Of a stretch of 64,000 nucleotides of DNA, positions 9,498 to 17,885 are shown in pieces. The stretch lies in NCBI RefSeq assembly GCF_900111275.1, contig NZ_FOGR01000001.1, forward strand, positions 868,001 to 932,000. The letters run 5' to 3'. The stretch comes from Rhizobium sp. NFR03 (GTDB taxonomy: Bacteria > Pseudomonadota > Alphaproteobacteria > Rhizobiales > Rhizobiaceae). Numbering within the stretch: the first letter of the stretch is position 1; the number at the start of each line of letters is the position of its first letter. Under the pieces are notes generated by a model, which saw only the letters and a program-made list of their open reading frames with translations, was not told the DNA's origin and did not search any database. A program made the position numbers and the translations under genes.

Positions 9498-10274
9498 ATG
9501 TTGGACGTGTTGGAGAGGGCGGCGATAGAGGCCGGGCGGGCGATCATCGACGTCTATAATGTGGTTGCGGAAGTCCGCTATAAGGAGGATGCGTCTCCGG
9601 TCACGGATGCGGACGAGAGCGCGGAGCGCATCATCCTGCGACATCTTCAGGGTGCTTTTCCCGGCATTCCCGTGGTTGCGGAGGAAGCCGCTTCGGCAGG
9701 CCGCATTCCCGATATCGATGGCCGCAACTTTTTCCTCGTCGATCCGCTGGATGGAACGAAAGAATTCGTCGGCCGAAACCATGATTTCACGGTCAACATC
9801 GCGCTGATCGAACGGGGTACTCCAACGCTCGGCGTCGTCTATGCGCCGGCGCTCGGCATCCTCTATGCCGCGGAGCGCAACAGGGCCCGCAAATCCGTCG
9901 TGTCCGGCCAGACGGATATCGGTGTCCCCACCGTCATCGGCTGTCGCCAGCGCGGCGACCGGATCGTCGCGCTCGCCAGCCGCTCGCACAACAGCGCGGA
10001 GACGATCGCCTATCTCGCGGAACATGGCGTCACCGATTACGAGTCGGTCGGCTCTTCTTTGAAATTCTGCCTTCTCGCCGAAGGTCTCGCCGATATCTAT
10101 CCGCGCCTCAGCCGCACGATGGAATGGGATACGGCAGCCGGCGATGCCGTACTGCGCGCTGCCGGCGGGGAAACCGTGACGATGGATGGCAATCCTCTCT
10201 TCTACGGCAAGCGCAACCAGATCTATGACGTTGACTTCGCCAATCCGCATTTCGTTTCCCGCGGCCGGGCCTGA
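9498..10274 (+). CDS. cysQ: 3'(2'),5'-bisphosphate nucleotidase CysQ
   Basis: A 258-residue member of the inositol monophosphatase-like, lithium-sensitive phosphatase superfamily. It hydrolyses PAP/PAPS by-products of sulfate assimilation in the cytoplasm. The metal-binding motifs are complete: EE in VVAEEAAS (about 65-70), DPLDGTKEF (about 82-90) and the second motif WDTAAGDAVL (about 208-217). DGTKEF rather than DGTxNF is typical of CysQ rather than inositol monophosphatases. It stands alone, divergent from the liv operon; no cys genes are nearby. Confidence 0.9.
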   Translation: MLDVLERAAIEAGRAIIDVYNVVAEVRYKEDASPVTDADESAERIILRHLQGAFPGIPVVAEEAASAGRIPDIDGRNFFLVDPLDGTKEFVGRNHDFTVNIALIERGTPTLGVVYAPALGILYAAERNRARKSVVSGQTDIGVPTVIGCRQRGDRIVALASRSHNSAETIAYLAEHGVTDYESVGSSLKFCLLAEGLADIYPRLSRTMEWDTAAGDAVLRAAGGETVTMDGNPLFYGKRNQIYDVDFANPHFVSRGRA

Positions 10275-10436
10275 GCCATAGGGCGTCCTGCCACGTGACG
10301 TCTCTCACCGCTCATGACGTGACGGCACGGGGAATGAAAACGGAAAAAATCTCGTAGAAACAGTGCCGCACCCCCCTGCGGCTCCCCGCTCTCCAGACGG
10401 CGCGCACACTGCCGGCACCCCCGACAGGAGATGCCG

Positions 10437-11465
10437 ATGAGCGAGATAACCCCGAACCTCGAAATGCCCTTTATCCTGCCGTCGCAGGCGCAGAAGCATG
10501 TGACGCACAACGAGGCTCTGCAGCGGCTGGATGCCGTGACGCAACTCGTGATCGCGGCGCATCTGGCCGATCCACCTGCAAATCCAGGCGAAGGCGCATG
10601 CTTCGAGATTGCGCCGTCGCCCACGGACGAATGGACGGGTAAGGCCGGAAAGCTTGCAATATGGCAGGATGGCACCTGGACCTTCGTCACCCCCCGTCCC
10701 GGCTGGCGCGCCGTCTTCGCAAGCGATGGCCGCCTTTACATCCACGACGGCACGGCGTTTCGCCCCTACGACGCTGTTGCGGGGATCGAGCGGCTGGGCG
10801 TCAACGCGACTGCCGACGAGGTGAACCGGCTCGCGGTGTCGGCGGATGCAACGTTGCTCAGCCATGCCGGGCACGGCCATCAGCTGAAGATCAACAAGGC
10901 TTCCCCCGGCGACACCGCCAGCCTCCTCTTCCAGAGTGGCTGGTCGGGACGTGCGGAAATGGGTCTGAACGGAACGGATAGATTTGCGATCAAGACCAGC
11001 CCGGACGGCGCGGTCTGGCAGGAAGCCTTGAGCATCGATTCGGCTGGCCGTGTTCACCTGCCGCACCGACCCGTCGTTCGCGCAAGCACGGCGGCGGGCA
11101 CGGCAACTCCGGCGGACGGCAGTGAAAGCGGGTTTGCGACGATGCCGGTGTCGCAGGGCGGGTTCGCGCTCGGGACGGACGTTCCCGGCGGAGGCAAGAA
11201 TCTCGTCGTGCCGGCAACCGGACTCTATCTCGTCACCCTCAAAGCTGAGGTCGAGCCGATCGGCGCCTTCGCGCTTGCGGTGCGGTCGGGAACGCAGACG
11301 ATCGTGACGCTACGTGCGTTTTCCGGCCCCTCACCTCGTCATGACGCATCGGCGACCGGTCTCGCAGCCCTGACGGCCGGAGATACTTTGACATTGGCGC
11401 ATACGGGAAGCGCCACCATCACCTTTGGCGAAGACCGGACGGACGTGCTTATCGCGATGCTGTAG
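10437..11465 (+). CDS. DUF2793 domain protein (phage tail/spike-type), orphan
   Basis: A 342-residue protein with an N-terminal DUF2793 domain: MPFILPSQAQKHVTHNEALQRLDAVTQL, then EGACFEIAPSPTDEWTGKAGKLAIWQDGTWTFV and FRPYD. The C-terminal third (from about 220) is glycine- and threonine-rich with a beta-sheet look (NLVVPATGLYLVTLKAEVEP), like a fibre or C1q-type head. DUF2793 occurs in phage and gene-transfer-agent structural proteins of alphaproteobacteria, but no other phage gene is nearby. The second ATG is chosen because AGGAG lies six bases before it and directly abuts the first ATG. The end overlaps the convergent response-regulator gene by 17 bases. Confidence 0.8.
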   Translation: MSEITPNLEMPFILPSQAQKHVTHNEALQRLDAVTQLVIAAHLADPPANPGEGACFEIAPSPTDEWTGKAGKLAIWQDGTWTFVTPRPGWRAVFASDGRLYIHDGTAFRPYDAVAGIERLGVNATADEVNRLAVSADATLLSHAGHGHQLKINKASPGDTASLLFQSGWSGRAEMGLNGTDRFAIKTSPDGAVWQEALSIDSAGRVHLPHRPVVRASTAAGTATPADGSESGFATMPVSQGGFALGTDVPGGGKNLVVPATGLYLVTLKAEVEPIGAFALAVRSGTQTIVTLRAFSGPSPRHDASATGLAALTAGDTLTLAHTGSATITFGEDRTDVLIAML

Positions 11466-11925
11466 AAGGGGCTTCAGCTTCGGCGGGTGTCTCTCCGGCA
11501 TCCGCCGAGCCCGATACGGAGGCCAGCAGCTGGCTCATCGACGTCTCGTTGAACGGCTTGGTGATGCGCGGCCGGTCACGATGACTGCCGGGAAACATTG
11601 CGCTTTCGCCATAACCGCTGACGAAACCGAACGGCGTATCGCGAGAGACGAGGATGTTGGCGAAATCGAAGCTCGTCTCGCTACCGAGATTGACGTCAAG
11701 GAGCGCGAAATCGAACGCGTGCTCCTCCACGAACTGCTTGGCCTGTGCAACATTGGTGGCGATATCGACGGCCTCGACGCCAAGCGTCCGCAGAATATCT
11801 TCTGCTTCCATCGCAATGATGAAATTGTCTTCCAACACGAGGACGCGTTTGATTGACGATAGTGTTTCCAAACGCAGCACCAAGATCCATTCGTTGAGAG
11901 GCTGTTCGGGTTGCCCAGCCCACAA
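11449..11925 (-). CDS. Single-domain response regulator of the FATGUY type
   Basis: A 158-residue protein holding only a receiver domain (about 25-135): VLVLEDN with the acidic pair, phospho-acceptor D77 in ALLDVNLG, and K123 in ITKPF. Residues 98-106 read PFGFVSGYG, a close match to the PFxFATGY motif that defines FATGUY regulators, which act in the general stress response phosphorelay of Sphingomonas and Caulobacter relatives. There is no output domain; a Ser/Glu/Ala-rich tail of about 25 residues follows. The listed start is TTG without a good ribosome-binding site; a second TTG at residue 19 (LETLSSIKR) is equally possible. Confidence 0.85.
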   Translation of the reverse strand: MWAGQPEQPLNEWILVLRLETLSSIKRVLVLEDNFIIAMEAEDILRTLGVEAVDIATNVAQAKQFVEEHAFDFALLDVNLGSETSFDFANILVSRDTPFGFVSGYGESAMFPGSHRDRPRITKPFNETSMSQLLASVSGSADAGETPAEAEAPSTASR

Positions 11926-12112
11926 ATATGATTCGACGTCCCCGAATTCAACACTAGTGCCTAAAGCGCCAGCTCACATTAAAATAAGACATATGGAAGA
12001 CTGCCCGCAGGTAACGGGGAGCGCGATGCTTTACCGTTAAGAGGTTACCCCCGTTGCCTCGTATAGAGCCGCAGAAGCCTTCCAGTGTTTTCGAAATCCC
12101 TTATGCCGGACT

Positions 12113-12138
12113 GGAACTTTTAACCCTTCAGGCGCATT
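12113..12138 (+). promoter_or_regulatory. Possible EcfG/RpoE2-type promoter before the 55-residue gene
   Basis: GGAAC is followed after 17 bases by CATT. This fits the relaxed RpoE2 form GGAAC-N18/19-TT but misses one base of the stricter CGTT -10. It lies about 30 bases before the start codon of a small gene with a strong ribosome-binding site, which is the right distance. Confidence 0.4.
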
Positions 12139-12167
12139 CTGTCGTCGGGGAATAATGGGAGGATATC

Positions 12168-12335
12168 ATGACAGCCAGCGAAATTGAAAGACTGGAACAA
12201 GCAGCGAGAAGCGTATTCGGTCACGACGATGGCGATACGCTGATAACTCAGGAAAAGCAGAGCTTTACGGACCGGCTCCGCGCCTTTTTCCAGAAGCGTA
12301 TGGCGGTTCGCGCAGTTTCTTCGCCAAGCTATTAG
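12168..12335 (+). CDS. Small hypothetical protein, 55 residues
   Basis: A short frame with GGGAGG six bases before its ATG. It encodes MTASEIERLEQAARSVFGHD, then a mixed-charge helix-like segment (FTDRLRAFFQKRMAVRAV) and ends SSPSY. No membrane segment or signal peptide is present and I recognise no family. It stands between the FATGUY regulator and a convergent Crp/Fnr gene, with a candidate stress promoter just upstream. The acidic N-terminal half and basic C-terminal helix suggest a small soluble regulator, but that is a guess. It is not NepR-like: the NepR core is absent. Confidence 0.6.
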   Translation: MTASEIERLEQAARSVFGHDDGDTLITQEKQSFTDRLRAFFQKRMAVRAVSSPSY

Positions 12336-12353
12336 GCCCTCGCTCGGCGTTCA

Positions 12354-13109
12354 TCAAATGAATGGACGCCGGACGACCTCGAGCCCGTCCCAATCGGCAA
12401 CCCGCATCAGCCCGTCGGCATCCAGCACGTCGCACCCGCGATCTGCCCAGCGGATGAGGTTGCGTTCGGCCAGCTTCTTCAGCGTCTTGTTCGTGTGAAC
12501 GATCGAGAGACCCAGCGTATCCGCGACGTGTTGCTGCGTGAGCGGTATCGAGACGCGCTCGCCTCTGAAGAGGTTTGACGCGCCTGCGCGCTGCGACAGG
12601 AACGACAGCAGGTAGGCCGCCCGCTCCAGTGCTGTGCGGCGTCCGATGCTCAACAGATGCTCATCGAGAATCCGCTCTTCCTGGGAAGCGATCCAGGTAA
12701 CGTCGAAAGCCAGATCGGGATGGTTGCGGTAAACCTGCCCAAGGCGCTCGCGCTCGAATACGCAGAGCGTCAGTGCTGACAGCGCCTCCACCGAATGCTT
12801 CATCTCCCCCATCAAGCTGCCCTGCAAGCCGACGAGATCGCCCGGCATGATGTAGTTCAGGATCTGCCTCCGGCCGTCGCCCAGCATCTTGTAGCGAAAA
12901 CCCCACCCGGACAGCACGGTGAACAGGTGCGCACTGTGGCTGCCCTCGACCAGAACCGTGGTTCCCGCATCGACCGAGAGTTCGCCGGTCTTGAAGTGCG
13001 AAACGAAGGCCAGTTCCTCGGGCTGAAATTCGCGGAAAGTCGGCAGATGACGCAGGGGACATTGGTCGCACGGCGTCTGCCGGCTATTGCGCGTTCTCGG
13101 GGGATACAT
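12354..13109 (-). CDS. Crp/Fnr-family transcriptional regulator
   Basis: A 251-residue regulator. An N-terminal CPLRHLPTFREF segment precedes a cyclic-nucleotide-binding-like beta-barrel (about 35-130; GTTVLVEGSHSAHLFTVLSGWGFRYK, then MPGDLVGLQGSL). The C-terminal winged helix has the recognition region LTQQHVADTLGLSIVHTNKTLKKLAERNLI. The N-terminal cysteines are only CDQC, so a full Fnr iron-sulfur cluster is unlikely. The GE...R phosphate-binding motif of true cAMP binders is absent. It resembles the rhizobial Crp/Fnr group of unknown ligand. It is transcribed away from the SDR operon. Confidence 0.9.
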   Translation of the reverse strand: MYPPRTRNSRQTPCDQCPLRHLPTFREFQPEELAFVSHFKTGELSVDAGTTVLVEGSHSAHLFTVLSGWGFRYKMLGDGRRQILNYIMPGDLVGLQGSLMGEMKHSVEALSALTLCVFERERLGQVYRNHPDLAFDVTWIASQEERILDEHLLSIGRRTALERAAYLLSFLSQRAGASNLFRGERVSIPLTQQHVADTLGLSIVHTNKTLKKLAERNLIRWADRGCDVLDADGLMRVADWDGLEVVRRPFI

Positions 13110-13129
13110 TGGGACTCGAATAGGAGACG

Positions 13130-13237
13130 ATGGATGACGAAGCGAAAGAAAAGGCTCGGCTAGGCAGTCTGGCGCTGGAGGACAAGAGGAAGGCAGGCGG
13201 AGCCAGGAGGATGGACTTGAGCCTTCTCCTTACCTAG
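13130..13237 (+). CDS. Possible 35-residue peptide or leader ORF
   Basis: A short frame begins MDDEAKEKARLGSLALEDKRKAGG and ends in a hydrophobic LSLLLT. AGGAG precedes it, but only three bases from the ATG, which is too close; a 9-codon alternative starting four bases later has better spacing. It lies in the gap between the Crp/Fnr gene and the SDR operon. Weak evidence; it may be untranslated leader. Confidence 0.2.
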   Translation: MDDEAKEKARLGSLALEDKRKAGGARRMDLSLLLT

Positions 13238-13308
13238 TTTCGCGCGCGACACTATTAAATTTGCTAACCGCACGCCTCATAATCGGGGCTGCAGAGTTCG
13301 GATCCACC

Positions 13309-14187
13309 ATGACACATGCCGCCCTCGCCGCCAATGCCGTTGCCCTCGTCACCGGAGCAGCCTCCGGCATCGGCCTCGCCGCCGCCCGTCGCTTCGCGTC
13401 TCTCGGCATGAAGGTCGTTCTGGCCGACCGCAAGGGAGACCGGCTGACGGAGGCAGCGCGGTCTGTGGCCGAAGCTTCGCCGCATGGCAGCGAGGGCATT
13501 CTCGCCTGCGCGACGGATGTCTCGGAACTGGAAGCGCTCGAAGCCTTGCAGGAAGACGTGATCGAGCGGTTCGGCAAGGTCCATGTTCTCATGAACAATG
13601 CCGGGATCCAGCCCGGAAGCGCGCTCTTCGGCCCGCTGGAGAACTGGGAGCGCGTGATGGCCGTCAATCTCGGGGGCGTCATCAATGGCACGCGGGTATT
13701 CGGCCCGGGCATGATCGCGCATGGCGAACCCGGCCTGATCATCAATACCGGCTCCAAGCAGGGCATCACCACTCCGCCCGGAGACCCCGCTTACAACGTC
13801 GCGAAAGCCGGCGTCAAAGCCTTCTCGGAAGCGCTCGAGCACGAGTTGCGCAACACGGCCGGCTGCCGGATCGCGTCGCATCTTCTCATCCCCGGATTTG
13901 TCTATACCGGCCTCACTGCCAACGGCCGTACGGAAAAGCCCGATGCTGCATGGACACCGGAGCAGACGGTGGACTTCATGATGGACGGCATCGCGCACGG
14001 CGACTTCTACATCCTCTGCCCGGACAACGACGTCAGCCGGGCGCTGGACGAAAAGCGCATCCTCTGGGCCGCCGGCGATATCGTGGAAAACCGCCCGCCG
14101 CTTTCCCGCTGGCACCCCGACTATGTCGAAGCCTTCCGGACCTACCTGACGAAAGACCGGCCGCGGCAGTCGGGAGACATCGCATGA
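13309..14187 (+). CDS. SDR-family NAD(P)-dependent oxidoreductase
   Basis: A 292-residue classical short-chain dehydrogenase. The cofactor motif is TGAASGIG (about 16-23), followed by NNAG in VLMNNAGIQPGS and the catalytic S...YxxxK pattern, seen as TGSKQG then YNVAKAG. It is about 40 residues longer than the family norm because of a C-terminal extension (CPDNDVSRALDEKRILWAAGDIVENRPPLSRWHPDYVEAF). The ATG at 13309 sits just before the conserved Rossmann start; an in-frame start 16 codons earlier lacks a ribosome-binding site. Its stop overlaps the next start, so it is co-translated with the dioxygenase-esterase fusion and may act on the same compound. Confidence 0.88.
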   Translation: MTHAALAANAVALVTGAASGIGLAAARRFASLGMKVVLADRKGDRLTEAARSVAEASPHGSEGILACATDVSELEALEALQEDVIERFGKVHVLMNNAGIQPGSALFGPLENWERVMAVNLGGVINGTRVFGPGMIAHGEPGLIINTGSKQGITTPPGDPAYNVAKAGVKAFSEALEHELRNTAGCRIASHLLIPGFVYTGLTANGRTEKPDAAWTPEQTVDFMMDGIAHGDFYILCPDNDVSRALDEKRILWAAGDIVENRPPLSRWHPDYVEAFRTYLTKDRPRQSGDIA

Positions 14188-15785
14188 CGGACATTTCAGC
14201 GGGCTCCGCCTTTGACAGCGCGCACGCCACCAGCGGCCTCCATCACATCACGCTGATCACGCGAAAGGTGCAGGCGAATGTCGATTTCTACGCCGGTTTC
14301 CTTGGTTTGCGCCTCGTCAAGCGCACGGCGGGCTTCGAGGATGCAGCTCAGTTGCACCTCCTTTATGGCGATCGTATCGGCACGCCCGGTTCGCTCGTCA
14401 CCTTCCTCGTCTGGGAGGACGGTGGGCCGGGCCGTGTCGGTGAAGGCCAGCCGAGCGAGATTGCCTTTGCCATCGCCCCGGGTTCGATCGGCTTCTGGCT
14501 GCAACGCGCCTTGCGCTACCTCGTCCCCGTTTCCGGTCCGGCACCGGAATTCGGCGAGCCTGTGCTGCGTCTGAAAGATCCGGATGGCGTTATCGTCAAG
14601 CTGGTGGGAACGACGGATATTGCAGGCTCCGAGCCTGCCTACGCCGCCGACATCCCGCCAGAAGATGCGATACGCGCGCTGCGCGGCGCTACCATTCTGA
14701 CCAGCCGACCTGTGGATACAGCAGCCTTCCTCGAACGTCACACGGGCTTCCGCTCGGCCGAGAGAACCGAAACGATCGAACGCCTGCGCTCGGATGCGGG
14801 CGACGTGATCGACGTTCGCGACGCCACGGGCTTCTGGACGTCTGCGCCCGGCACCGGCACCATCGACCACATTGCCGTGCGTGCGCCCGACCGCGCAGCC
14901 GTGAAGGCTTTGCGGGACCGTCTTGGCGCAGAAGACGCCGGCCCGACACCCGCGCATGACCGCACCTATTTCTTCTCCCTCTATGTGCGCGAACCCGGCG
15001 GCAGCCTCATCGAGGTCGCGACCGACGGGCCCGGCATGACGATCGACGAGGACGAACCGACCCTTGGCACCCGGTTGTTCGTGCCCGGACAGGGCGAGGA
15101 CGGCCCGGACGAGGACATCACCGTTCTTCTCCCGCAATTCGGCCTTCCGGGAGAGGAGCGTTTCGCTGCCCGCGATCTGCCCTTTATCCACCGACTGCAC
15201 CAGCCGGCGGAGCCGGACGGCACGACGCTGTTCCTGCTTCATGGCAGCGGCGCGAATGAGCTCAGCCTCCTGCCGCTCGCGCGCAAGGCTGCGCCGCATG
15301 CGCTGCTTGTCGCCCTTCGCGGTCGCAGCCTCGAGGAAGGCGCACCGCGCTTTTACAGGCGCCTCGGCGCCGCGACGTTCGATCAGGCCGATATCGCAAG
15401 CGAAGCAGAGGCTCTCGTCGCCTTCGTTGAGGGTGCGGCGGCCGGTTACGGCATCGACCTCGCGCGCGCCACGTTCCTTGGCTACTCGAACGGTGCGAAC
15501 ATGATCGCCGCGACACTCTTCCTGCAGCCGGGCCTTATCCGTCGCGCTGTGCTTCTGCGGAGCATGATGCCGCTGGAGACCATCCCGCCGGCGGACCTCT
15601 CGGGCACCGACGTGCTGATCGTCTCGGGAGCCGACGACAGCTTCAACGCGTACCGGCCGGCGCAAGTGGAAGCTTTATCGCAGGCAGGCGCGGAGACGAC
15701 CGTCGTCACGCTGGCCGCCGGCCATGAACTTTCGCCCGAGGATGCAGGGACGATCACCGGCTGGCTGGGTGCGCTCCCCCGATAA
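14184..15785 (+). CDS. Fusion of VOC-family ring-cleavage dioxygenase (MhqO-like) and alpha/beta-hydrolase (MhqD-like)
   Basis: A 533-residue two-part enzyme. Residues 15-310 form two glyoxalase/VOC modules with likely metal ligands H21 (GLHHIT), H229 (TIDHIAV) and E277 (SLIEVATD). They resemble hydroquinone-type dioxygenases such as Bacillus MhqO and LinE relatives. Residues 330-533 form a small carboxylesterase: oxyanion HGSGANE, nucleophile S435 in GYSNGA, acid D484/D485 in SGADDSF and H514 in AGHEL. Most bacteria encode these as separate genes. The start ATG overlaps the SDR stop. Together they look like a quinone or aromatic-compound detoxification pair; the substrate is not known. Confidence 0.85.
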   Translation: MTDISAGSAFDSAHATSGLHHITLITRKVQANVDFYAGFLGLRLVKRTAGFEDAAQLHLLYGDRIGTPGSLVTFLVWEDGGPGRVGEGQPSEIAFAIAPGSIGFWLQRALRYLVPVSGPAPEFGEPVLRLKDPDGVIVKLVGTTDIAGSEPAYAADIPPEDAIRALRGATILTSRPVDTAAFLERHTGFRSAERTETIERLRSDAGDVIDVRDATGFWTSAPGTGTIDHIAVRAPDRAAVKALRDRLGAEDAGPTPAHDRTYFFSLYVREPGGSLIEVATDGPGMTIDEDEPTLGTRLFVPGQGEDGPDEDITVLLPQFGLPGEERFAARDLPFIHRLHQPAEPDGTTLFLLHGSGANELSLLPLARKAAPHALLVALRGRSLEEGAPRFYRRLGAATFDQADIASEAEALVAFVEGAAAGYGIDLARATFLGYSNGANMIAATLFLQPGLIRRAVLLRSMMPLETIPPADLSGTDVLIVSGADDSFNAYRPAQVEALSQAGAETTVVTLAAGHELSPEDAGTITGWLGALPR

Positions 15786-15817
15786 CGAGCGCCGGGGGGC
15801 GGGCACGTCGCGTTCGG

Positions 15818-16348
15818 CTATTTACGGAAGTCGATCTTGACCCGCGCGACGGGAAGGATCGTCTTCCACACGACGGCCGTGTTCGACATGGTCTTGCCGT
15901 CGCGCGAGAATGTCAGCGTATCGAAGAACCGGTAGACATCCTGCTTCGGGCCGGGATCGAGATCGACGAGGTAGTTGAATCGCACGACGTTGCCGTCCAC
16001 CCGCACCGTTGTCCCGCCGATAACGTCCTCACGTGTTCCGCTATAGGTCGCGGGGCCGGTTCGCACGAAATGCCAGGTCTTGCGCTCCTTCTGCCCGTCA
16101 TTGTAGCGGATGTCCTCCCGCAGCGTGAGCCCGGTCTTCGTCACCGTGCCGCGCAGTGCGATATCGAGTTCCCGCCGCGTGCCGTTGATGGCGCGAAACG
16201 TGCCCTCTGCCGTCGTTTGCCCCCTGAAGAAGCGCTCCATGACGGTCTCTCGCATACCGCTTGCGCTCTGGGCAAAGGCGCCGCTGGAAACGGACAAGAG
16301 GGATGCGGCAAGACTGGCGGCGAAAAGGGCGGTCGATGCGATCTTCAT
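15818..16348 (-). CDS. DUF3833 family exported protein
   Basis: A 176-residue protein with a Sec signal peptide (MKIASTALFAASLAASLLSVSSGAFAQ, written here in parts: MKIAS, hydrophobic core, AFA|QS). The mature part carries the DUF3833 pattern: a fold with MERFFRGQTTAEGTF, a mid-region with REDIRYNDGQKERKTWHF and an ending SNTAVVWKTILPVARVKIDFRK. The family is periplasmic or lipoprotein-like and of unknown function, with a lipocalin-like look. The ATG has GGAG in GGAGATCATC upstream; the frame stays open far upstream but would bury the signal peptide. Convergent with the dioxygenase fusion gene. Confidence 0.85.
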   Translation of the reverse strand: MKIASTALFAASLAASLLSVSSGAFAQSASGMRETVMERFFRGQTTAEGTFRAINGTRRELDIALRGTVTKTGLTLREDIRYNDGQKERKTWHFVRTGPATYSGTREDVIGGTTVRVDGNVVRFNYLVDLDPGPKQDVYRFFDTLTFSRDGKTMSNTAVVWKTILPVARVKIDFRK

Positions 16349-16622
16349 GATGATCTCCGTTCTGTCATGAGGATGATACGGATCTGCCGGCAAAACGGTT
16401 TCCTTCGCATGGAAAAACAACCCTGTGCACGAAAGCGTCAGCGGCCTTTTGCCGCCACCTTCTGGAAATATCCGGAAAATCGACTTAACCTCCGGCCGAA
16501 CCCGTTTTCGGCGCAAATCAGCCACCATTCTCCTTGAACCCTCAGGCGCCCGATTTCTTTCGACGCTGATCCGCGGCGGCCTCCCAACCTCCGGCCCAGC
16601 GTCACCTCACAGGAACGAACCC

Positions 16623-17801
16623 ATGCCGAAATTCAATCCGCTGGTCGCCCGGCTGTCGCCGCCGCCCGTTCCCTCGGTCGCCGCCTGGGCCAAGAGCTAC
16701 GACGGAAGCCGAGGCCCGCTGCTCGACCTGAGCCAAGCCGTTCCGGGTTATCCGCCGCACCCCGACATGCTGGCATGGCTCGGCGAGGCCGCAGCCTCCA
16801 AGCAGGCGGCGGGCTACGGGCCGATCGAGGGAGAAATCCCCCTGCGCACCGCCTATGGCACGCATGTCGCCGCGCTTTACGGCGCGCCGCTCACCGGCCG
16901 TAACGTTCAGATCACCGCCGGCTGCAATCAGGCCTTCGTCGCAACCGTCATCGCGCTTGCGGGTGCCGGCGACACAATCCTGATGACCAATCCCTATTAC
17001 TTCAATCACGAGACGACGCTGTCGATGCTCGGCATCAACGTCGATATCGTGCCCTGCGATGCCGCAAGCGGCTTCATTCCGGATGTGGCCTCCATCGAAG
17101 CGTCCCTGCATGCAGGCGTAAAGGCGCTCGCTCTGGTCTCGCCGAACAATCCGACGGGTGCCGTCTATCCCGCCGCCCTTCTTGCCGATATTTTCGACCT
17201 CTGCCGCCGCAACGATATCTGGCTGATCCTCGACGAGACCTATCGGGACTTCCTGACCGACACGGCCGAGCCGCCACACGGGATCTTCTCGATTGAAGGC
17301 TGGCAGAACCACTTCGTCAGCCTCTACAGCTTCTCCAAGTCCTACTGCATCCCCGGCCACCGGATCGGCGCGATCACCTGCGGCATGCAGACGGTCCACC
17401 AGATCGCCAAGATCATGGACAACCTGCAGATCTGCCCGCCCCGCGCCGGTCAGATCGCGCTGGTCAAGGCGATCCCGGCCCTTGCCGACTGGCGGGAAGA
17501 GAATCGACTGGAAATCGGCAGGCGGAGCGCTGCGATGCAGGCCGTGATGGCAGGTCTTGAAGGCTGGAAGCTCGAATCCATCGGCGCCTATTTCGCCTAT
17601 GTCCGCCACCCCTACCCCGACATCAGCGCCGAATTCGTTGCGGGCAAGCTTGCCACGCTCGCAGGCGTCGTGTGCCTACCCGGCGATTATTTCGGTGAGA
17701 TCCAAGAGGGCTTTCTCCGCTTCGCCTTCGCAAATGCGGATGTCGAGACCATCGGCCTTCTGCGCCAGCGCCTTGAGGACTTCAAGCTTCCGGGCATTTG
17801 A
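16623..17801 (+). CDS. PLP-dependent aminotransferase, class I/II
   Basis: A 392-residue fold-type I aminotransferase. Visible landmarks are the substrate-side glycine (GYGPIEGEIPLR), N175 in SPNNPTGAVYP, D204 and Y207 in LILDETYRDF, the Schiff-base lysine K239 in YSFSKSY and the nearby Arg in GHRIGAI. The family covers aspartate, aromatic and similar amino-acid transaminases; the substrate cannot be fixed from sequence. The start ATG has GGAA upstream in CAGGAACGAACCC. A long inverted repeat downstream probably terminates it. Confidence 0.9.
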   Translation: MPKFNPLVARLSPPPVPSVAAWAKSYDGSRGPLLDLSQAVPGYPPHPDMLAWLGEAAASKQAAGYGPIEGEIPLRTAYGTHVAALYGAPLTGRNVQITAGCNQAFVATVIALAGAGDTILMTNPYYFNHETTLSMLGINVDIVPCDAASGFIPDVASIEASLHAGVKALALVSPNNPTGAVYPAALLADIFDLCRRNDIWLILDETYRDFLTDTAEPPHGIFSIEGWQNHFVSLYSFSKSYCIPGHRIGAITCGMQTVHQIAKIMDNLQICPPRAGQIALVKAIPALADWREENRLEIGRRSAAMQAVMAGLEGWKLESIGAYFAYVRHPYPDISAEFVAGKLATLAGVVCLPGDYFGEIQEGFLRFAFANADVETIGLLRQRLEDFKLPGI

Positions 17802-17834
17802 CGTCGGGGGGTATTCAACTGTCTGAAACGACGA

Positions 17835-17867
17835 AACCGGATCGCAGCACGACGCTGCGATCCGGTT
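17835..17867. terminator. Bidirectional terminator-like inverted repeat
   Basis: AACCGGATCGCAGC, a 5-base loop ACGAC, then its perfect 14-base complement. It lies between the aminotransferase and the convergent small membrane protein gene. The minus-strand side runs into a T-rich stretch (TTTCGTCGTTT), the plus side does not. Confidence 0.65.
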
Positions 17868-17885
17868 CGGGATGTGAGAAAGCGA

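Noticed and set aside
12168-12335. The 55-residue protein as NepR, the anti-sigma factor of the stress response
   Set aside because: The NepR core with its conserved Pro-Asp-Arg-Phe stretch is absent and no phyR or ecfG gene is adjacent.
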